From: CAWAHD01 sp963781785
Lineage (GTDB): Bacteria > Planctomycetota > Planctomycetia > Isosphaerales > Isosphaeraceae
Length of the DNA stretch: 64,000 nucleotides
Assembly (NCBI GenBank): GCA_963781785.1
Contig: CAWAHD010000001.1
Coordinates: 1,736,001 to 1,800,000 of the forward strand
Direction: 5' to 3'
Below the pieces are notes generated by a model that had not been told where the DNA came from, made no database searches, and saw nothing but the letters and a program-made list of their open reading frames with translations. Positions 28,190 to 38,681 of the stretch are shown piece after piece (the stretch's first letter is position 1; the number at the start of each line of letters is the position of its first letter). Position numbers and translations under genes: made by a program.

Positions 28190-31100
28190 TCACCGTGGTC
28201 GAGGTCGGATCTCGGTGACCGTCTGCACGAGAACCACGGACGTGCTGGCGGCGAAGCTGCTGCTCCCGTTGTATCTGACCATAATGGAATTTGTGCCCAC
28301 GCCGAGGGCGAACGCCGAGGTCGTGTATCTGGCCTTGCCCCGTCTCAAGTGGGCGGTGTGCAGGACCCTCGTGCCATCGAAGAACGTGACCGTTCCAGTG
28401 GGCTTGCCGGACCCGTTCACGACCGATGTGATGGTGGCGGTGAAGGTCACCTTATGTCCATATACCGAAGGATTGTGTTTCGAAGTCACGGTGCTAGTGG
28501 TTGCGCCCACGTTCCAGGTGAAGTTCTGCTTGGCGCTCGCCCCCTGGCCGTCGCCAGCAGTGACTGAGACGGCATAGGCGCCGGGCGCCGCGGAAATCTT
28601 GCCACTGATCAGGCCCGAAGGGGTGTTGATCGACAGGCCCGATGGCAGGCCGGTGGCCGAATAGATCCAGGTGTCGCTGCTGGGCAAGCCGCTGGTCTGA
28701 ATCTGCAGCGATGCCGATTTGCCAACCACGCCGTTTTGCGTCCCTGGATTAGTCACCAACAGGGTGGACACGTTCCAGGTGAAGCTCTGGCTGGCGCTCG
28801 CGCCTTGGCCGTCGCTGGCCGTGACCGAGACCGAGTAGGCATTCGCCGAGCCAGTGATCGTGCCGCCGATCTGGCCCGAGCTCGTGTTGATGGAGAGGCC
28901 CGACGGCAAGCCGGTGGCTGCGTAGGTCCACGAATCGCCGCTGGGCAAACCGCCGGACTCAATCGGCAGCGCTACGCTGTCGCCAACCGCGCCGTTGTGC
29001 GTCCCTGGATTAGTCATCGACAGGGTGGACACGTTCCAGGTGAAGCGCTGGCTGGCGCTCGCGCCCTCGCCGTCGCTGGCCGTGACCGAGACCGAGTAGG
29101 CATTCGCCGAGCCAGTGATCGTGCCGCCGATCTGACCCGAGCTGGTGTTGATCGACAGGCCCGATGGCAAGCCGGTGGCTGCGTAGGTCCACGAATCGCC
29201 GCTGGGCAGACCGCCGGACTCAATCGGCAGCGCTACGCTGTCGCCAACCGCGCCGTTGTGCGTCCCTGGATTAGTCACCAACAGGGTGGACACGTTCCAG
29301 GTGAAGCTCTGGCTGGCATCGCGCCTTGGCCGTCGCTGGCCGTGACCGAGACCGAGTAGGCATTCGCCGAGCCAGTGATCGTGCCGCTGATCTGACCCGA
29401 GCTGGTGTTGATGGAGAGGCCCGATGGCAAGCCGGTGGCTGCGTAGGTCCACGAATCGCCGCTGGGCAGACCGCCGGACTCAATCGGCAGCGCCACGCTG
29501 TCACCTACCGCGCCGTTTTGCGTCCCTGGATTAGTCACCGACAGCGTGGACACGTTCCAGGTGAAGCTCTGGCTGGCGCTCGCGCCCTCGCCGTCGCTGG
29601 CCGTGACCGAGACCGAGTAGGCATTCGCCGAGCCAGTGATCGTGCCGCTGATCTGACCCGAGCTGGTGTTGATGGAGAGGCCCGATGGCAAGCCGGTGGC
29701 TGCGTACGTCCACGAATCGCCGCTGGGCAGACCGCCGGACTCAATCGGCAGCGCTACGCTGTCGCCGACCGCGCCGTTGTGCGTCCCTGGATTAGTCACC
29801 AACAGGGTGGACACGTTCCAGGTGAAGCTCTGGCTGGCGCTCGCGCCCTGGCCGTCGCTGGCTGTGACCGAGACCGAGTAGGCATTCGCCGAGCCAGTGA
29901 TCGTGCCGCCGATCTGACCCGAGCTGGTGTTGATGGAGAGGCCCGACGGCAAGCCGGTGGCTGCGTAGGTCCACGAATCGCCGCTGGGCAGACCGCCGGA
30001 CTCAATCGGCAGCGCTACGCTGTCGCCTACCGCGCCGTTGTGCGTCCCTGGATTAGTCACCGACAGGGTGGACACGTTCCAGGTGAAGCTCTGGCTGGCG
30101 CTCGCGCCCTCGCCGTCGCTGGCCGTGACCGAGACCGAGTAGGCATTCGCCGAGCCAGTGATCGTGCCGCCGATCTGGCCCGAGCTGGTGTTGATCGACA
30201 GGCCCGATGGCAAGCCGGTGGCTGCGTAGGTCCACGAATCGCCGCTGGGCAGACCGCCGGACTCAATCGGCAGCGCCACGCTGTCACCTACCGCGCCGTT
30301 TTGCGTCCCTGGATTAGTCACCGACAAGGTCGACACGTTCCAGGTGAAGCTCTGACTGACGCTGCCGACCTGGCTGACGCTGGCGGTTACTGTGACCGAA
30401 TACGGGCTGCTAGTGCCGGTGATCGTGCCGGTGATCAGCCCTGAACTGCTGCTGATCGACAGTTCGGGGGGCAAACCCGTTGCCGCATAGGTCCAAGTGT
30501 CGCCGGAGGGCAGACTGCCCGCCTGGATTTGCAACGAGACGTTATCGCCTGCGGCGCCGTTCTGGGTGCCCGGATTGGTCAGGTCCAGCACGTATACCGG
30601 AAGTGTCGTGGAGATGCCGTTGGCGAAGTTCTGGTCGCCACTATAGGCGGCCGTGATTGAGTTGGTTCCTGGGGGCAGGCTTGGGACAATCAATGTGACC
30701 TGCTGCAAGTAGGTCGAGGAATAGGTCCCATTCTCTAAAGGGTTGAGCGTAACCGTGCCAAGGACAGTGCTGCCGTCCATGAAGGTGACCGTTCCGGTGG
30801 GCACCCAGTAGCTGGACGAGCCGCTGCCGTTCTCTACCACGGTGTTCGGTGTGCCGTTGGGCGTCACCGTGGCGGTCAAGGTGACACCATTGCCAGGAGC
30901 CACCGGATTGGCCGACGTCGAGACGCTTGTGGTGGCCGTTTCCAGTACCGGCAGCACGAAAGTCGCCACGCCGGGAGAGTAACTGGAATCGCCGCTGTAG
31001 TTGGCGGTCACATGGTAGTGGGCCGCCAGCAACATCGCTGCCGACTGACTGGCCGATAGCGACAGCGTGGCCACCCCGTTATCCACTGTCGCCATGCCCA

Positions 31101-33246
31101 GCGTGATGGGCGTCGTGTCGTCGTTGAGCGCATTGTTGGCCCCGGCATAGGTGGTGAAGGTCACGGTACCGGTCGGCATAGGCCCGCCGATGCTCGAAGC
31201 CAGATCTGCCGTGAACGTGATCGCATTGCCGTAAACCGCCGGGTTGGCCGACGCGGATGCGCTGAGGGTGAAATTCGAGTAGCCGCCCAGGGCGAAGAGC
31301 GTGCCGCCGTTGTCCGAGAAGACCTCGCCATTGGGAGCAATGGCCGTCGGTGTGTAGGGCACACCGTAGCCGGCGCTGACCTCGACGGTGTTGGAGATTG
31401 TGTCGGTGCCCAGATTCCACTGGTAGGTGTAGCCGTCCTCGTCGTTGACGTAGATGCTGTCGGTCGCCGGGTCGACCGCCGTGCCGTTGGTGCACCACTC
31501 GCGGACGGCGTCGGGATCGCCGGCGTTGATATTTCCCAAATCGGGCGATGGGCTAGAGAAGGTCATGACCTGCTGCATGACCGGAATGGGCTGCCCGTTG
31601 ACCTCGGCGTCGTCGTTGGGATCGGGCTGACTGGCGTTGGGATCCAGGATGGCGATCTCGTTGACGCCGTTGCCGCCGTAGGGGTCGCCGACCTCAGTGT
31701 TGGCGTAGTTGTTGTACTTGGACACAATGAGGTACGAGGACGAACCCGTGTAGCCGGAGACCGTCATCGCGTTGGGGCCGGTCAAGGGGATGATCGAGGG
31801 AGTGTCGTCCCAGCCGAAGGCCCCGGGGGTGTATTCCGTCTGCAGGTTGCCGGAAAAGTGCAAGAGGAAGCCGCGCGAGCCGTTGCCGTAGCTAGAGCCA
31901 TACGCCCAAACGCCGAAAAAAACCGTGCCGTCCGGAGCGACCATCACCGACGCCGTGCTGTCCGGGTGCAGATAGGCCTGGTCGCCGCTGGTCTGCACAC
32001 CACTGGCCGGGACGCCGCTGCCGGTGTCCGGGTAGTACAATGGCAGCGAGTACGCGGGCGCCATAGTCGTGCTGCTCAGGCCAACCAGGTAGGAGTTGTA
32101 AAAGTTACCGTTGGCGTTGTAGCCGCCATCGGCCACGGGAACGTACAGCGTCGAGCCGTCGTTGCTGAGGGCCGGCGCCGAGCCTTGCGCCGCGGTCCAG
32201 TTGCCGTCGTCGCTGGGGGTCTGCCCGGCGGTGTTTACGGCGGCGAATGCCGATTCAAACGTGCCCGTACCTGAGGCGCTGATCCGGGCGATGCCTCCCT
32301 CGGTGATGCCGGACGGATTCGAATTGCTGGGGTTGACCACATATCCGAAAAAAATGTCTCCTTGCGAGTCCACCGTCACGGGCGTGTTGATGTAAATCGA
32401 CTGGTTGTACGCGGACTGGTTGGCGTTATAGCTGGAAGTCCCGTAGAATGCCTCCTGCGTCGGAGTCACCACACCGGTGGCCGTGTCGGGATTGCTGATG
32501 TAGTCGATCGTGCCACCGGGGCCGGGAAAATAAACGCGGTCGGTGACCGGGTCGTAGGCCGGCTGGTCGGGCGGCAACCAACCGTAAGGCGGCTCGATGT
32601 AGCTGGTCGCGGCCGAAGAGGCCGTGCTCAGCGTCCACAAACCGCCACCGGTATAAGCGCCGTTACCGGCGACGTTGATGGTGAATGAAGACGTAGTGCC
32701 GCTCGTGCTAACATTGCTGACCTGATAGGTCGTGTTACCCTCGCCGGGGTTGGCGGCAGTGTCGCCCTGGGGCACGTAGACCGTAACCGATTCACCGCTA
32801 GTCAGCACCGTCCCGGGCACGATGGTGCTGGTGATCGTCATGGTGTTGTTGGCGTTGTTGGTGATGGAGCTGATCGAGCCCATGGGCGCCGTGCTCCAGA
32901 GTACCGCGCCGGAAACGTCATTGATCCCGACCTCGAAGAAATTGGTGGCGCCCTGGTTGTTGGCGCCCCAGGTCACCTTGATGGGCACGACGACGACGTT
33001 GTTGGCTGTGAAAACCGGATCGCCGTAGTGGACAGCCCCCCAGGGAGCCATGTCGAGCGGCACTTCCCAGAGGAGCTGGTTAATGGGCTGGGCCGCGACC
33101 TGGGCCACGTCGGTGTGCTGTGCGTTGCCGCCGAAATTATTCCATGAAGCCGTAGGGACCGTACGCGCCTCCAGCCGTTCGAGAGTAGCTTGGTACTGAG
33201 ATCGAAGAAAACTACGCCGCGCTCGGTTCTTCTTACGAAACGACAT
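28190..33246 (-). CDS. Giant surface protein with eight tandem Ig-like (He_PIG) repeats, frameshifted
   Basis: ATG 33246 follows AGGAGA at a good distance. The N-terminus is basic and has a LERLEARTVPT motif like that of the 16801 gene. Residues about 40-600 look like a beta-propeller or PQQ-like fold with many Asn/Gly/Thr turns. Two Ig-like GTVTFxDGSTVLGT modules follow, then eight roughly 87-residue repeats of the cadherin-like He_PIG type (TNPGTQNGAVGDSVALPIES, GLPSGLSINTSSGQI, YSVSVTASDG), then a last Ig-like module. One repeat copy is 260 instead of 261 bp (near 29316), which shifts the frame. With it repaired the protein is about 1685 residues. It is likely secreted or surface-attached and involved in adhesion; no anchor is visible. 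Confidence 0.85.
28739..30564 (-). repeat. Tandem 261-bp repeat array inside the surface-protein gene
   Basis: The marker CGTCCCTGG occurs at 28739, 29000, 29261, 29521, 29782, 30043 and 30304. Spacings are 261 bp each, except 260 between 29261 and 29521. The units encode 87-residue Ig-like modules. Central copies are nearly identical at the nucleotide level and the outer ones more diverged, which fits recent unequal recombination or gene conversion in the centre. Confidence 0.95.
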
Positions 33247-33737
33247 CAAGGTGTCTCCTGAGGCTCGTTCGACGCGAAGCAGATGGGCTGGACTGGAAAT
33301 ACATCGTCAGCTCGTCACCGCGCCCCTTCGTCGCCACGACAAACTTGAAGTGGGCCAGTTCCTGGCAGATTCTCTCGCCGACGGTCTCGTACGTGCTCTT
33401 CGGCTCCGGGAGCATCATTCGGAGTGCCTTGTCCGGCGCGTAGTTCAACACGCTTGGGAAATCGCGGCATTCTGCTGCTCCCGTGACGCTTCCGGAGCAG
33501 TCACGTAGAGTACCGCCGCAGACTACCAAAGCCAAGCGCGATCCGGCGCGTAAGCTCATTTGCTGGCACAACGGGGTCACGATGTCGGGAGCGTGAACTC
33601 CAACGGCTCTCGCCTTTCGTGGAGCCGAGTTCCCTGCTTCCCGTGATCACGCCGCTTTGTTGTCGAACGGCCAGCCCCGCCAGGCCGATAGGGACGTCCG
33701 CAGCTTCTGCATGTTGCGGTCGCGGGAGGCGCTTTGT
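33247..33737. other. Intergenic region with no supported gene
   Basis: This 491-bp stretch lies between two minus-strand genes. An open frame on the minus strand (33233-33580) overlaps the start of the surface-protein gene, but its translation has no recognisable domain and a shadow-like composition. I see no RNA gene. It should contain the promoter for the surface protein. Confidence 0.4.
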
Positions 33738-34547
33738 TCAAGGCGCTCTCCAGAGGAAGTGCCCCATCAAGAGCCCGGCGACGAACGAAGCGGTGATGCC
33801 CAAGAGGACGAACAGCGACCACGCCAGGACAACCGACGCCGGCAGGACGACCTCGCGTATGCGGCCGAGATCGTGGCTGGGCGGCAGGATGGTCGGGGGC
33901 TCGATCTCGATCTCCGGAACCACGGTTTGGGCCTCAGCCGCCGGGCTGGGAGCTTCCGGCGGCCGCGGAGCGACTTCGACCGTCTCGGGAACAGCAGGGG
34001 GTGATTCGATCGTGGCGGCAGCCCGGGGGGGCTCCGGGGTGTCCGGGGGAGCGGACGGAGCAACGGGCCCCTCCCATCCTGTGTAAGGCTCACGTGTTTC
34101 GGGCACCGGCCACGGGACGGGATCCGTCGTCGCCGGCCGTGCCGGCTCGCGCGTCAAGCTCTGGAAGAACTCGGCCTCGACCCGCAGGTCCTCGGGTCTC
34201 AAGTCGATCAGGTCGGGAGGGATCATCGCCGAGATGTCGCTCACGAAGCTACCGGTAGTCGCCGGCGGGGCCGCCGGTTCGACCACGGCCTTTCCAGAGG
34301 CCGGTTCTCCACGGTTCGGGACGTCTGATTGAATCCTCGGCGCGTCGCCTCCCTCGACCTTGACCTGGGGCTCGATCACAGGGCGGGCGGGAAGCTCCGG
34401 CTCGGAGCCTGACCGTGGCTCCGGGGGTGGGACGAGCAGGTCTGCCTGACACTTGGGACAGGATACGACCGTTCCCGCCTTGTTCACCGACGCGGCCAGG
34501 AGTTGATTGCAGCGGTAGCAGCGGAACTTCAGCCGCTCGGTCGCCAT
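33738..34547 (-). CDS. Zinc-ribbon protein with Pro-rich linker and C-terminal membrane anchor
   Basis: Of 269 residues, the first 40 form a zinc ribbon (FRCYRCNQLL and VSCPKCQADLLVP). A long Pro/Ala/Glu-rich linker follows, then one transmembrane helix near 237-262 (VLAWSLFVLLGITASFVAGLLMG). This layout is common in planctomycetes and suggests a tail-anchored protein with a cytoplasmic metal-binding head. It lies 51 bp downstream of the response-regulator gene on the same strand and probably shares its transcript. Function unknown. Confidence 0.7.
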   Translation of the reverse strand: MATERLKFRCYRCNQLLAASVNKAGTVVSCPKCQADLLVPPPEPRSGSEPELPARPVIEPQVKVEGGDAPRIQSDVPNRGEPASGKAVVEPAAPPATTGSFVSDISAMIPPDLIDLRPEDLRVEAEFFQSLTREPARPATTDPVPWPVPETREPYTGWEGPVAPSAPPDTPEPPRAAATIESPPAVPETVEVAPRPPEAPSPAAEAQTVVPEIEIEPPTILPPSHDLGRIREVVLPASVVLAWSLFVLLGITASFVAGLLMGHFLWRAP

Positions 34548-34598
34548 GTCCAGCTACCCTCCCGGGAGTCGCATCGATCGATCGCGCCCAACTTCACT

Positions 34599-35084
34599 TC
34601 AGCCCTCTGCCGATCCCCTGGTCCGGGAGCGGCCGAGATGGCGCGGCACCTTCACGGCGGTGTCGACCCAGTAATGCCGCAATGTCGCCACCAGCTCGAG
34701 ATAGCGAGGGTACTCCTCGGGCTTCGGAATGTAGGTGTTGGCCCCGGCCAGGTAGGTTTGCATGATGTCCTCCTCGCGATTGGAGGTGGTGAGCACAACC
34801 ACGGGAATCATTCGAAGGATCGGATCGTTCTTGATGCGGGTGAGCACCTGGCAGCCGTTCAAGCCCGGCAGATTCAAGTCGAGGAGGATCAGGTCGGGTT
34901 CGCCGTCTGTGGGGCTGGTCTGGTCCCTCAGGCGAAACAGGTAGTCGAGGGCATGCCGACCATCATTGATGACGGTCAGGCGATGCGTCAGGTCTCCCTC
35001 CCGCAGCGCGCGCTCGATGATCTTGGCGTCTGCACGACTGTCTTCGATCAACAGGATGTGGAAATCAGATCTGGTTGCGTTCAT
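34599..35084 (-). CDS. Single-domain response regulator (Rcp1-like)
   Basis: The 161-residue protein has a complete receiver: ILLIEDSRAD acidic pocket, LILLDLNLPGLNG with the phosphoacceptor Asp near residue 68, VVVLTTSN and YIPKP with the conserved Lys. The TTSNREEDI and the long alpha4 region resemble Rcp1/CheY-like regulators paired with phytochrome-type kinases. There is no output domain. It starts 10 bp after the stop of the histidine kinase at 35095-37203, so the two almost certainly form a pair. Confidence 0.88.
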   Translation of the reverse strand: MNATRSDFHILLIEDSRADAKIIERALREGDLTHRLTVINDGRHALDYLFRLRDQTSPTDGEPDLILLDLNLPGLNGCQVLTRIKNDPILRMIPVVVLTTSNREEDIMQTYLAGANTYIPKPEEYPRYLELVATLRHYWVDTAVKVPRHLGRSRTRGSAEG

Positions 35085-35094
35085 CCGTGGTCAG

Positions 35095-37203
35095 TCACGT
35101 CTCGTGGGGAAAGGGCGGTGCGGGTCCGATCGTCGAAGCAGCGTCTGGCTGGGCCGGCGGGGAGCTGCCCCGCAGACGAATGAAGAAAGTCGAGCCCGCT
35201 CCGGGCGCGCTCTCGACCCAGATGTGGCCCCCGTGCGCCTGGACGATCTTGTTGGAGATCGATAACCCGACACCTGTTCCCTCATATTCATCCTGGGCGT
35301 GGAGCCGCCGGAACAACTGAAAGATTGTCTTGTGAAACTGCGGTTCGATTCCGATTCCGTTGTCGGTAACGGTGATGATGACGTCAGCGCCCTCACGGGC
35401 ATCGGGAGTCCCGTCCGGCAAATCAGTGCCGGCTTGTGCGGTCGCCGCGACCTCGACCCACGGCCTCGGGCTCAGGTTGTATTTTATGCCGTTACTCACC
35501 AGGTTGACTAGTAGCTGGCCGATTCGGTCCCCGTCGCCCCATACCGCTGGTAGTGGGCTTTTGATCCGTAGCTCGGCATTTCGCGTGCGCAGCAGCTCTC
35601 CCAGATCTGCCCGGACAACCCCGATCAGCTCATCGAGATCCACCAGCGCGAAGTCGCCGAGAACCTTGCCCACGCGGGAAAGATTCAGCATTCCGTGAAT
35701 CATGGCCCGCATCCGGCGGGAGGCGTCGACGAGGTAGCGCACATACTCCTGTCCCTCGGTCTCGAGCCGATCGCCGTAATCGTTCATGAGGAAATCGGAA
35801 AACGCGATCAAGGTGCGCAGCGGTTCCTGAAGATCATGGGAAACCACGTAGACGAACTCGTCGAGCTCGCGATTGCGCAGCGAAAGCTCGTCGTTGGTCT
35901 GAGCAAGCCGCTGGTTCTTCTCCTGGAGCTGTGCTTCCAGTCGTCGCTTGTCCGTCACATCCTGCGCCACGAACCTGGCGTGACTGACCGAATCCTTGGC
36001 GCCGGTGACGACCGTGCCGAGGATCCAGACGTCGATCAGATCGCCGCCTGATCTGACCCAGCAGGTCTCCTTCTCGACCGAGCCCTTGCCCAGGAACTCC
36101 TGGTACCGGGCCGGAAAGTTTTCCGAGTGCCTCGTGTCGAGCAAGTTCTGGTACGGGCGGCCGACGACCTGGTCGCGGCTCTGCTTGAGTGTGGACAGCA
36201 TGGTCTGATTGCACTCGATGACCAGTCCTTGCAGGTCCAGGCTGAAGTACAGCGCCGGCGCGTTTTCGTAGAGATCCGTATACCGGTCTTTCAGCTCCTC
36301 GAGTTCGCGGTTGATCTTGCGGAGCTGGTCGTTGACCTGGGTCAGCTCGCGGGTGCGGAGCCGGAGCTCGCGCTCGGCACGGACCTTGTCGCTCACGTCG
36401 GTGAGATGACAACGGAGATGGCTGACCTTCTGATCGGTCCCGTAACGCGCGCCGACATTGACCTCGACCGCGCGGGTCTTGCCGTGTCCGGTGCGCATGC
36501 GCACGACCAGGCCGAGGGCCTCTCCCCGGGCGAGCGCCTGCTGAAAGTTTTCCTCGGTCCGGTCTCGGTCATCAGGGTGCAAGACGTCAAGGAACGATTT
36601 CGCCCGCAATTCCGTCAGGGTCCAGCCCAGAAAGTCCTGTTCGGCCGGACTCGACTCGATCCAGTGAAATCCGACAGGCTCGAGCCGGTTGACCATGTCG
36701 ATCGTCGAAAAATCACCAGACATGTTGGGGTCGATTTGCCGGCTCGCCTCCTGCGGCGGTGAGTCGAAGAGCCCGCTCCGGGTCAGGCTGGCGGTCGACA
36801 GCGGGGGCGGTTGGCCCGCCTGATGATTCGCCGAGATCCCGAGTGCGGGACGCTCCGGTATGGCCCGAAGGCGCAAGCTCTTTGCCAGCGTCGCGATCTC
36901 CCGGGTCAGCTCGAGGAGATCCGCCGGGGGTGCAGACTCCGGACGTGCCTTGCGATTGACTCTCAAGGCGGAGGCGAAATTTGCCACGTCGCGGATCGGT
37001 TCGTGCCACCGCGCATGCTCGGCCCACGACATGATTCCGAAGGTGAGCGCGGCCGCTACCAGCCCCGCGACCGCGACCACAATGCGATCGGTGGGTCCCA
37101 TCTTGAGCACTGCGACGGCGACGACCACCAGCCACACCACGCTGATGAGCATCGCGGCGGTCCATCGACCTGGTCGTCCGAAGCGAAACAACTTGGAGAT
37201 CAT
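35095..37203 (-). CDS. Membrane PAS-domain sensor histidine kinase
   Basis: The 702-residue protein has two N-terminal transmembrane helices (about 14-33 and 39-60). Two PAS domains follow (about 160-275, with LDVLHPDDRDRTEENF, and about 305-425, with YENAPALYFSLD), linked by coiled coil. The kinase core has the H-box VVSHDLQEPLR, the N-box LVSNGIKYN, DNGIGIEP and GTGVGLSISN. The H-box style matches phytochrome-like kinases that signal to Rcp1-type regulators, as encoded just downstream. The signal is unknown. A receiver-kinase hybrid lies 105 bp upstream on the same strand. Confidence 0.9.
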   Translation of the reverse strand: MISKLFRFGRPGRWTAAMLISVVWLVVVAVAVLKMGPTDRIVVAVAGLVAAALTFGIMSWAEHARWHEPIRDVANFASALRVNRKARPESAPPADLLELTREIATLAKSLRLRAIPERPALGISANHQAGQPPPLSTASLTRSGLFDSPPQEASRQIDPNMSGDFSTIDMVNRLEPVGFHWIESSPAEQDFLGWTLTELRAKSFLDVLHPDDRDRTEENFQQALARGEALGLVVRMRTGHGKTRAVEVNVGARYGTDQKVSHLRCHLTDVSDKVRAERELRLRTRELTQVNDQLRKINRELEELKDRYTDLYENAPALYFSLDLQGLVIECNQTMLSTLKQSRDQVVGRPYQNLLDTRHSENFPARYQEFLGKGSVEKETCWVRSGGDLIDVWILGTVVTGAKDSVSHARFVAQDVTDKRRLEAQLQEKNQRLAQTNDELSLRNRELDEFVYVVSHDLQEPLRTLIAFSDFLMNDYGDRLETEGQEYVRYLVDASRRMRAMIHGMLNLSRVGKVLGDFALVDLDELIGVVRADLGELLRTRNAELRIKSPLPAVWGDGDRIGQLLVNLVSNGIKYNLSPRPWVEVAATAQAGTDLPDGTPDAREGADVIITVTDNGIGIEPQFHKTIFQLFRRLHAQDEYEGTGVGLSISNKIVQAHGGHIWVESAPGAGSTFFIRLRGSSPPAQPDAASTIGPAPPFPHET

Positions 37204-37308
37204 GGGGAGTTGCTGGTCATGAGCTGTCAGTTCGCCATGTTCGCGTGCGCAGTTCTTGGGATCCCAGATCGTCGCGATTGTTCTCGATGTAGCCTGTGTC
37301 GCCGGTCG

Positions 37309-38397
37309 TCAACCACAAGCAGAAACGGCCGGGAGCCAGATCGTGAAGGTCGCTCCACCCTCCCCGTTGTTTCGCACCGACAGCCGGCCCGCTTGTTCCT
37401 TCAAGATCTCGGCGGCGAGGTACAAGCCGTAACCGGTTCCATCTTCTCGGGTTGTGAAGAACGGCTCAAAGATGCGATCGATGTATGCCTCCGGGATGCC
37501 CGGGCCATCGTCGACCACATCCACCACGGCGATCTCACGTCCGTCCTCCTGGGCCGTGCCAGCCCGCAGCAGGATGTGCCCACCCCGGCCCGAGCTCAAG
37601 ATCGCCTGCTGGGCATTGGCGAGCAAGTTGAAGAGGACCTGCATCAACCGCCCGGGGTCGACCCGGACCTGGGGAACCGGATCATCGCAGGCTGTCTGGA
37701 CCTGGATCTTGGAGTCGGTCGTCGGCAGGCCCTTGACGAACAACTGGGACGACTCCCGGAGCAAGAACGGCAAATCGACCAGTTGAACGTCGGAGGATGT
37801 ATTGCGCACGGTCGCCAGCAAATGATCGAGCCGGATCTGGAGCAATTGCGAGTTCCGGACGATTGCGTCGATCCACTGGGCATTCTCGCCGTCGTCATCA
37901 TCCTTCAAGGTCAATAGCTCGGCGCTGCCGCGGATCACCGATAACGGCCCGCGGATCTCGTGGATGATCCCGGCGAGGAGCCGGCCGACCTGGACAAGCT
38001 GCTCGTTGAGCATCGCCATGCCCGACATCTGGCGAAACTGGATCAGGCGGCGGATCCGGCCCAGCATGATCGCGCCGGCGGAATCCTTGGCGACGTAATC
38101 GTCTGCGCCGGCGTCGAGCCCTGCCAGGACGTCGGTGTCGTCGTGGCGGACGGTGAGCATCAGAACGGGCAGGCGGGCGATTTCCCGATCGGCGCGGATG
38201 GCACGACAGACGTCGAGCCCGCTCATGTCGGGAAGGTTAACGTCCAGAATAACGATGTGCGGACGCACTTCCCGGGCCTTTTCGAGTGCGTCTCGCCCGC
38301 GGGCGACTTCAAAAATCGTGTAGCCGGCCCGACCAAGGATCGTGCGAAGCAAGGCGCGATCCGCCGCGCTATCATCCACGATCAAGACCGCACTCAT
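37309..38397 (-). CDS. Receiver-histidine kinase hybrid
   Basis: The 362-residue soluble protein begins with a receiver (VLIVDDSAADR, phosphoacceptor in VILDVNLPDMSG, LMLTVRHDD, YVAKD). A kinase follows, with H-box IIHEIRGPLSVI, N-box NLLANAQQAI, DDGPGIPEAY and GTGYGLYLA. Receiver-first kinases usually take phosphate from another kinase and pass the signal on, so it may sit in a phosphorelay with the neighbouring PAS kinase. Start at 38397 has GGGAG upstream; the in-frame start at 38472 does not look coding. It is divergent from nadA. Confidence 0.88.
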   Translation of the reverse strand: MSAVLIVDDSAADRALLRTILGRAGYTIFEVARGRDALEKAREVRPHIVILDVNLPDMSGLDVCRAIRADREIARLPVLMLTVRHDDTDVLAGLDAGADDYVAKDSAGAIMLGRIRRLIQFRQMSGMAMLNEQLVQVGRLLAGIIHEIRGPLSVIRGSAELLTLKDDDDGENAQWIDAIVRNSQLLQIRLDHLLATVRNTSSDVQLVDLPFLLRESSQLFVKGLPTTDSKIQVQTACDDPVPQVRVDPGRLMQVLFNLLANAQQAILSSGRGGHILLRAGTAQEDGREIAVVDVVDDGPGIPEAYIDRIFEPFFTTREDGTGYGLYLAAEILKEQAGRLSVRNNGEGGATFTIWLPAVSACG

Positions 38398-38681
38398 TGG
38401 CTCGGCTCCCTGCTCCATGTTCCCGTGCATCAAGCAGCTCGCCACGAATCCGCCGAATCGGACGCACGTCATGGATTCATGATCGATGGCTACGATGCGA
38501 GGGGGTCGGTCCGCGATGACCGGACTCTCGTCATCGATCGACTCGACGCTATAATACGTGGGACGTCCAGACTAGGGACAATTTTTTTGCGGTTGGCAAC
38601 CCGCAATTGCGACCACGAAGGAGACCCGCCGCGGCACGACCGGGTGGCTTGACCACTGGCTTGTCGCGCTCGGCAAAACGG

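Noticed and set aside
29326..30444. Long plus-strand frame through the Ig-like repeats
   Set aside because: It repeats with the 261-bp period because it is antisense to the surface-protein repeats; the sense protein has the clear He_PIG pattern.
28739..30564. A CRISPR-like array
   Set aside because: Units are 261 bp, in frame, without unique spacers, and encode protein repeats.
33233..33580. A 115-codon minus-strand gene upstream of the surface protein
   Set aside because: Overlaps the surface-protein start, has no recognisable domain and no clear ribosome site; left as intergenic.
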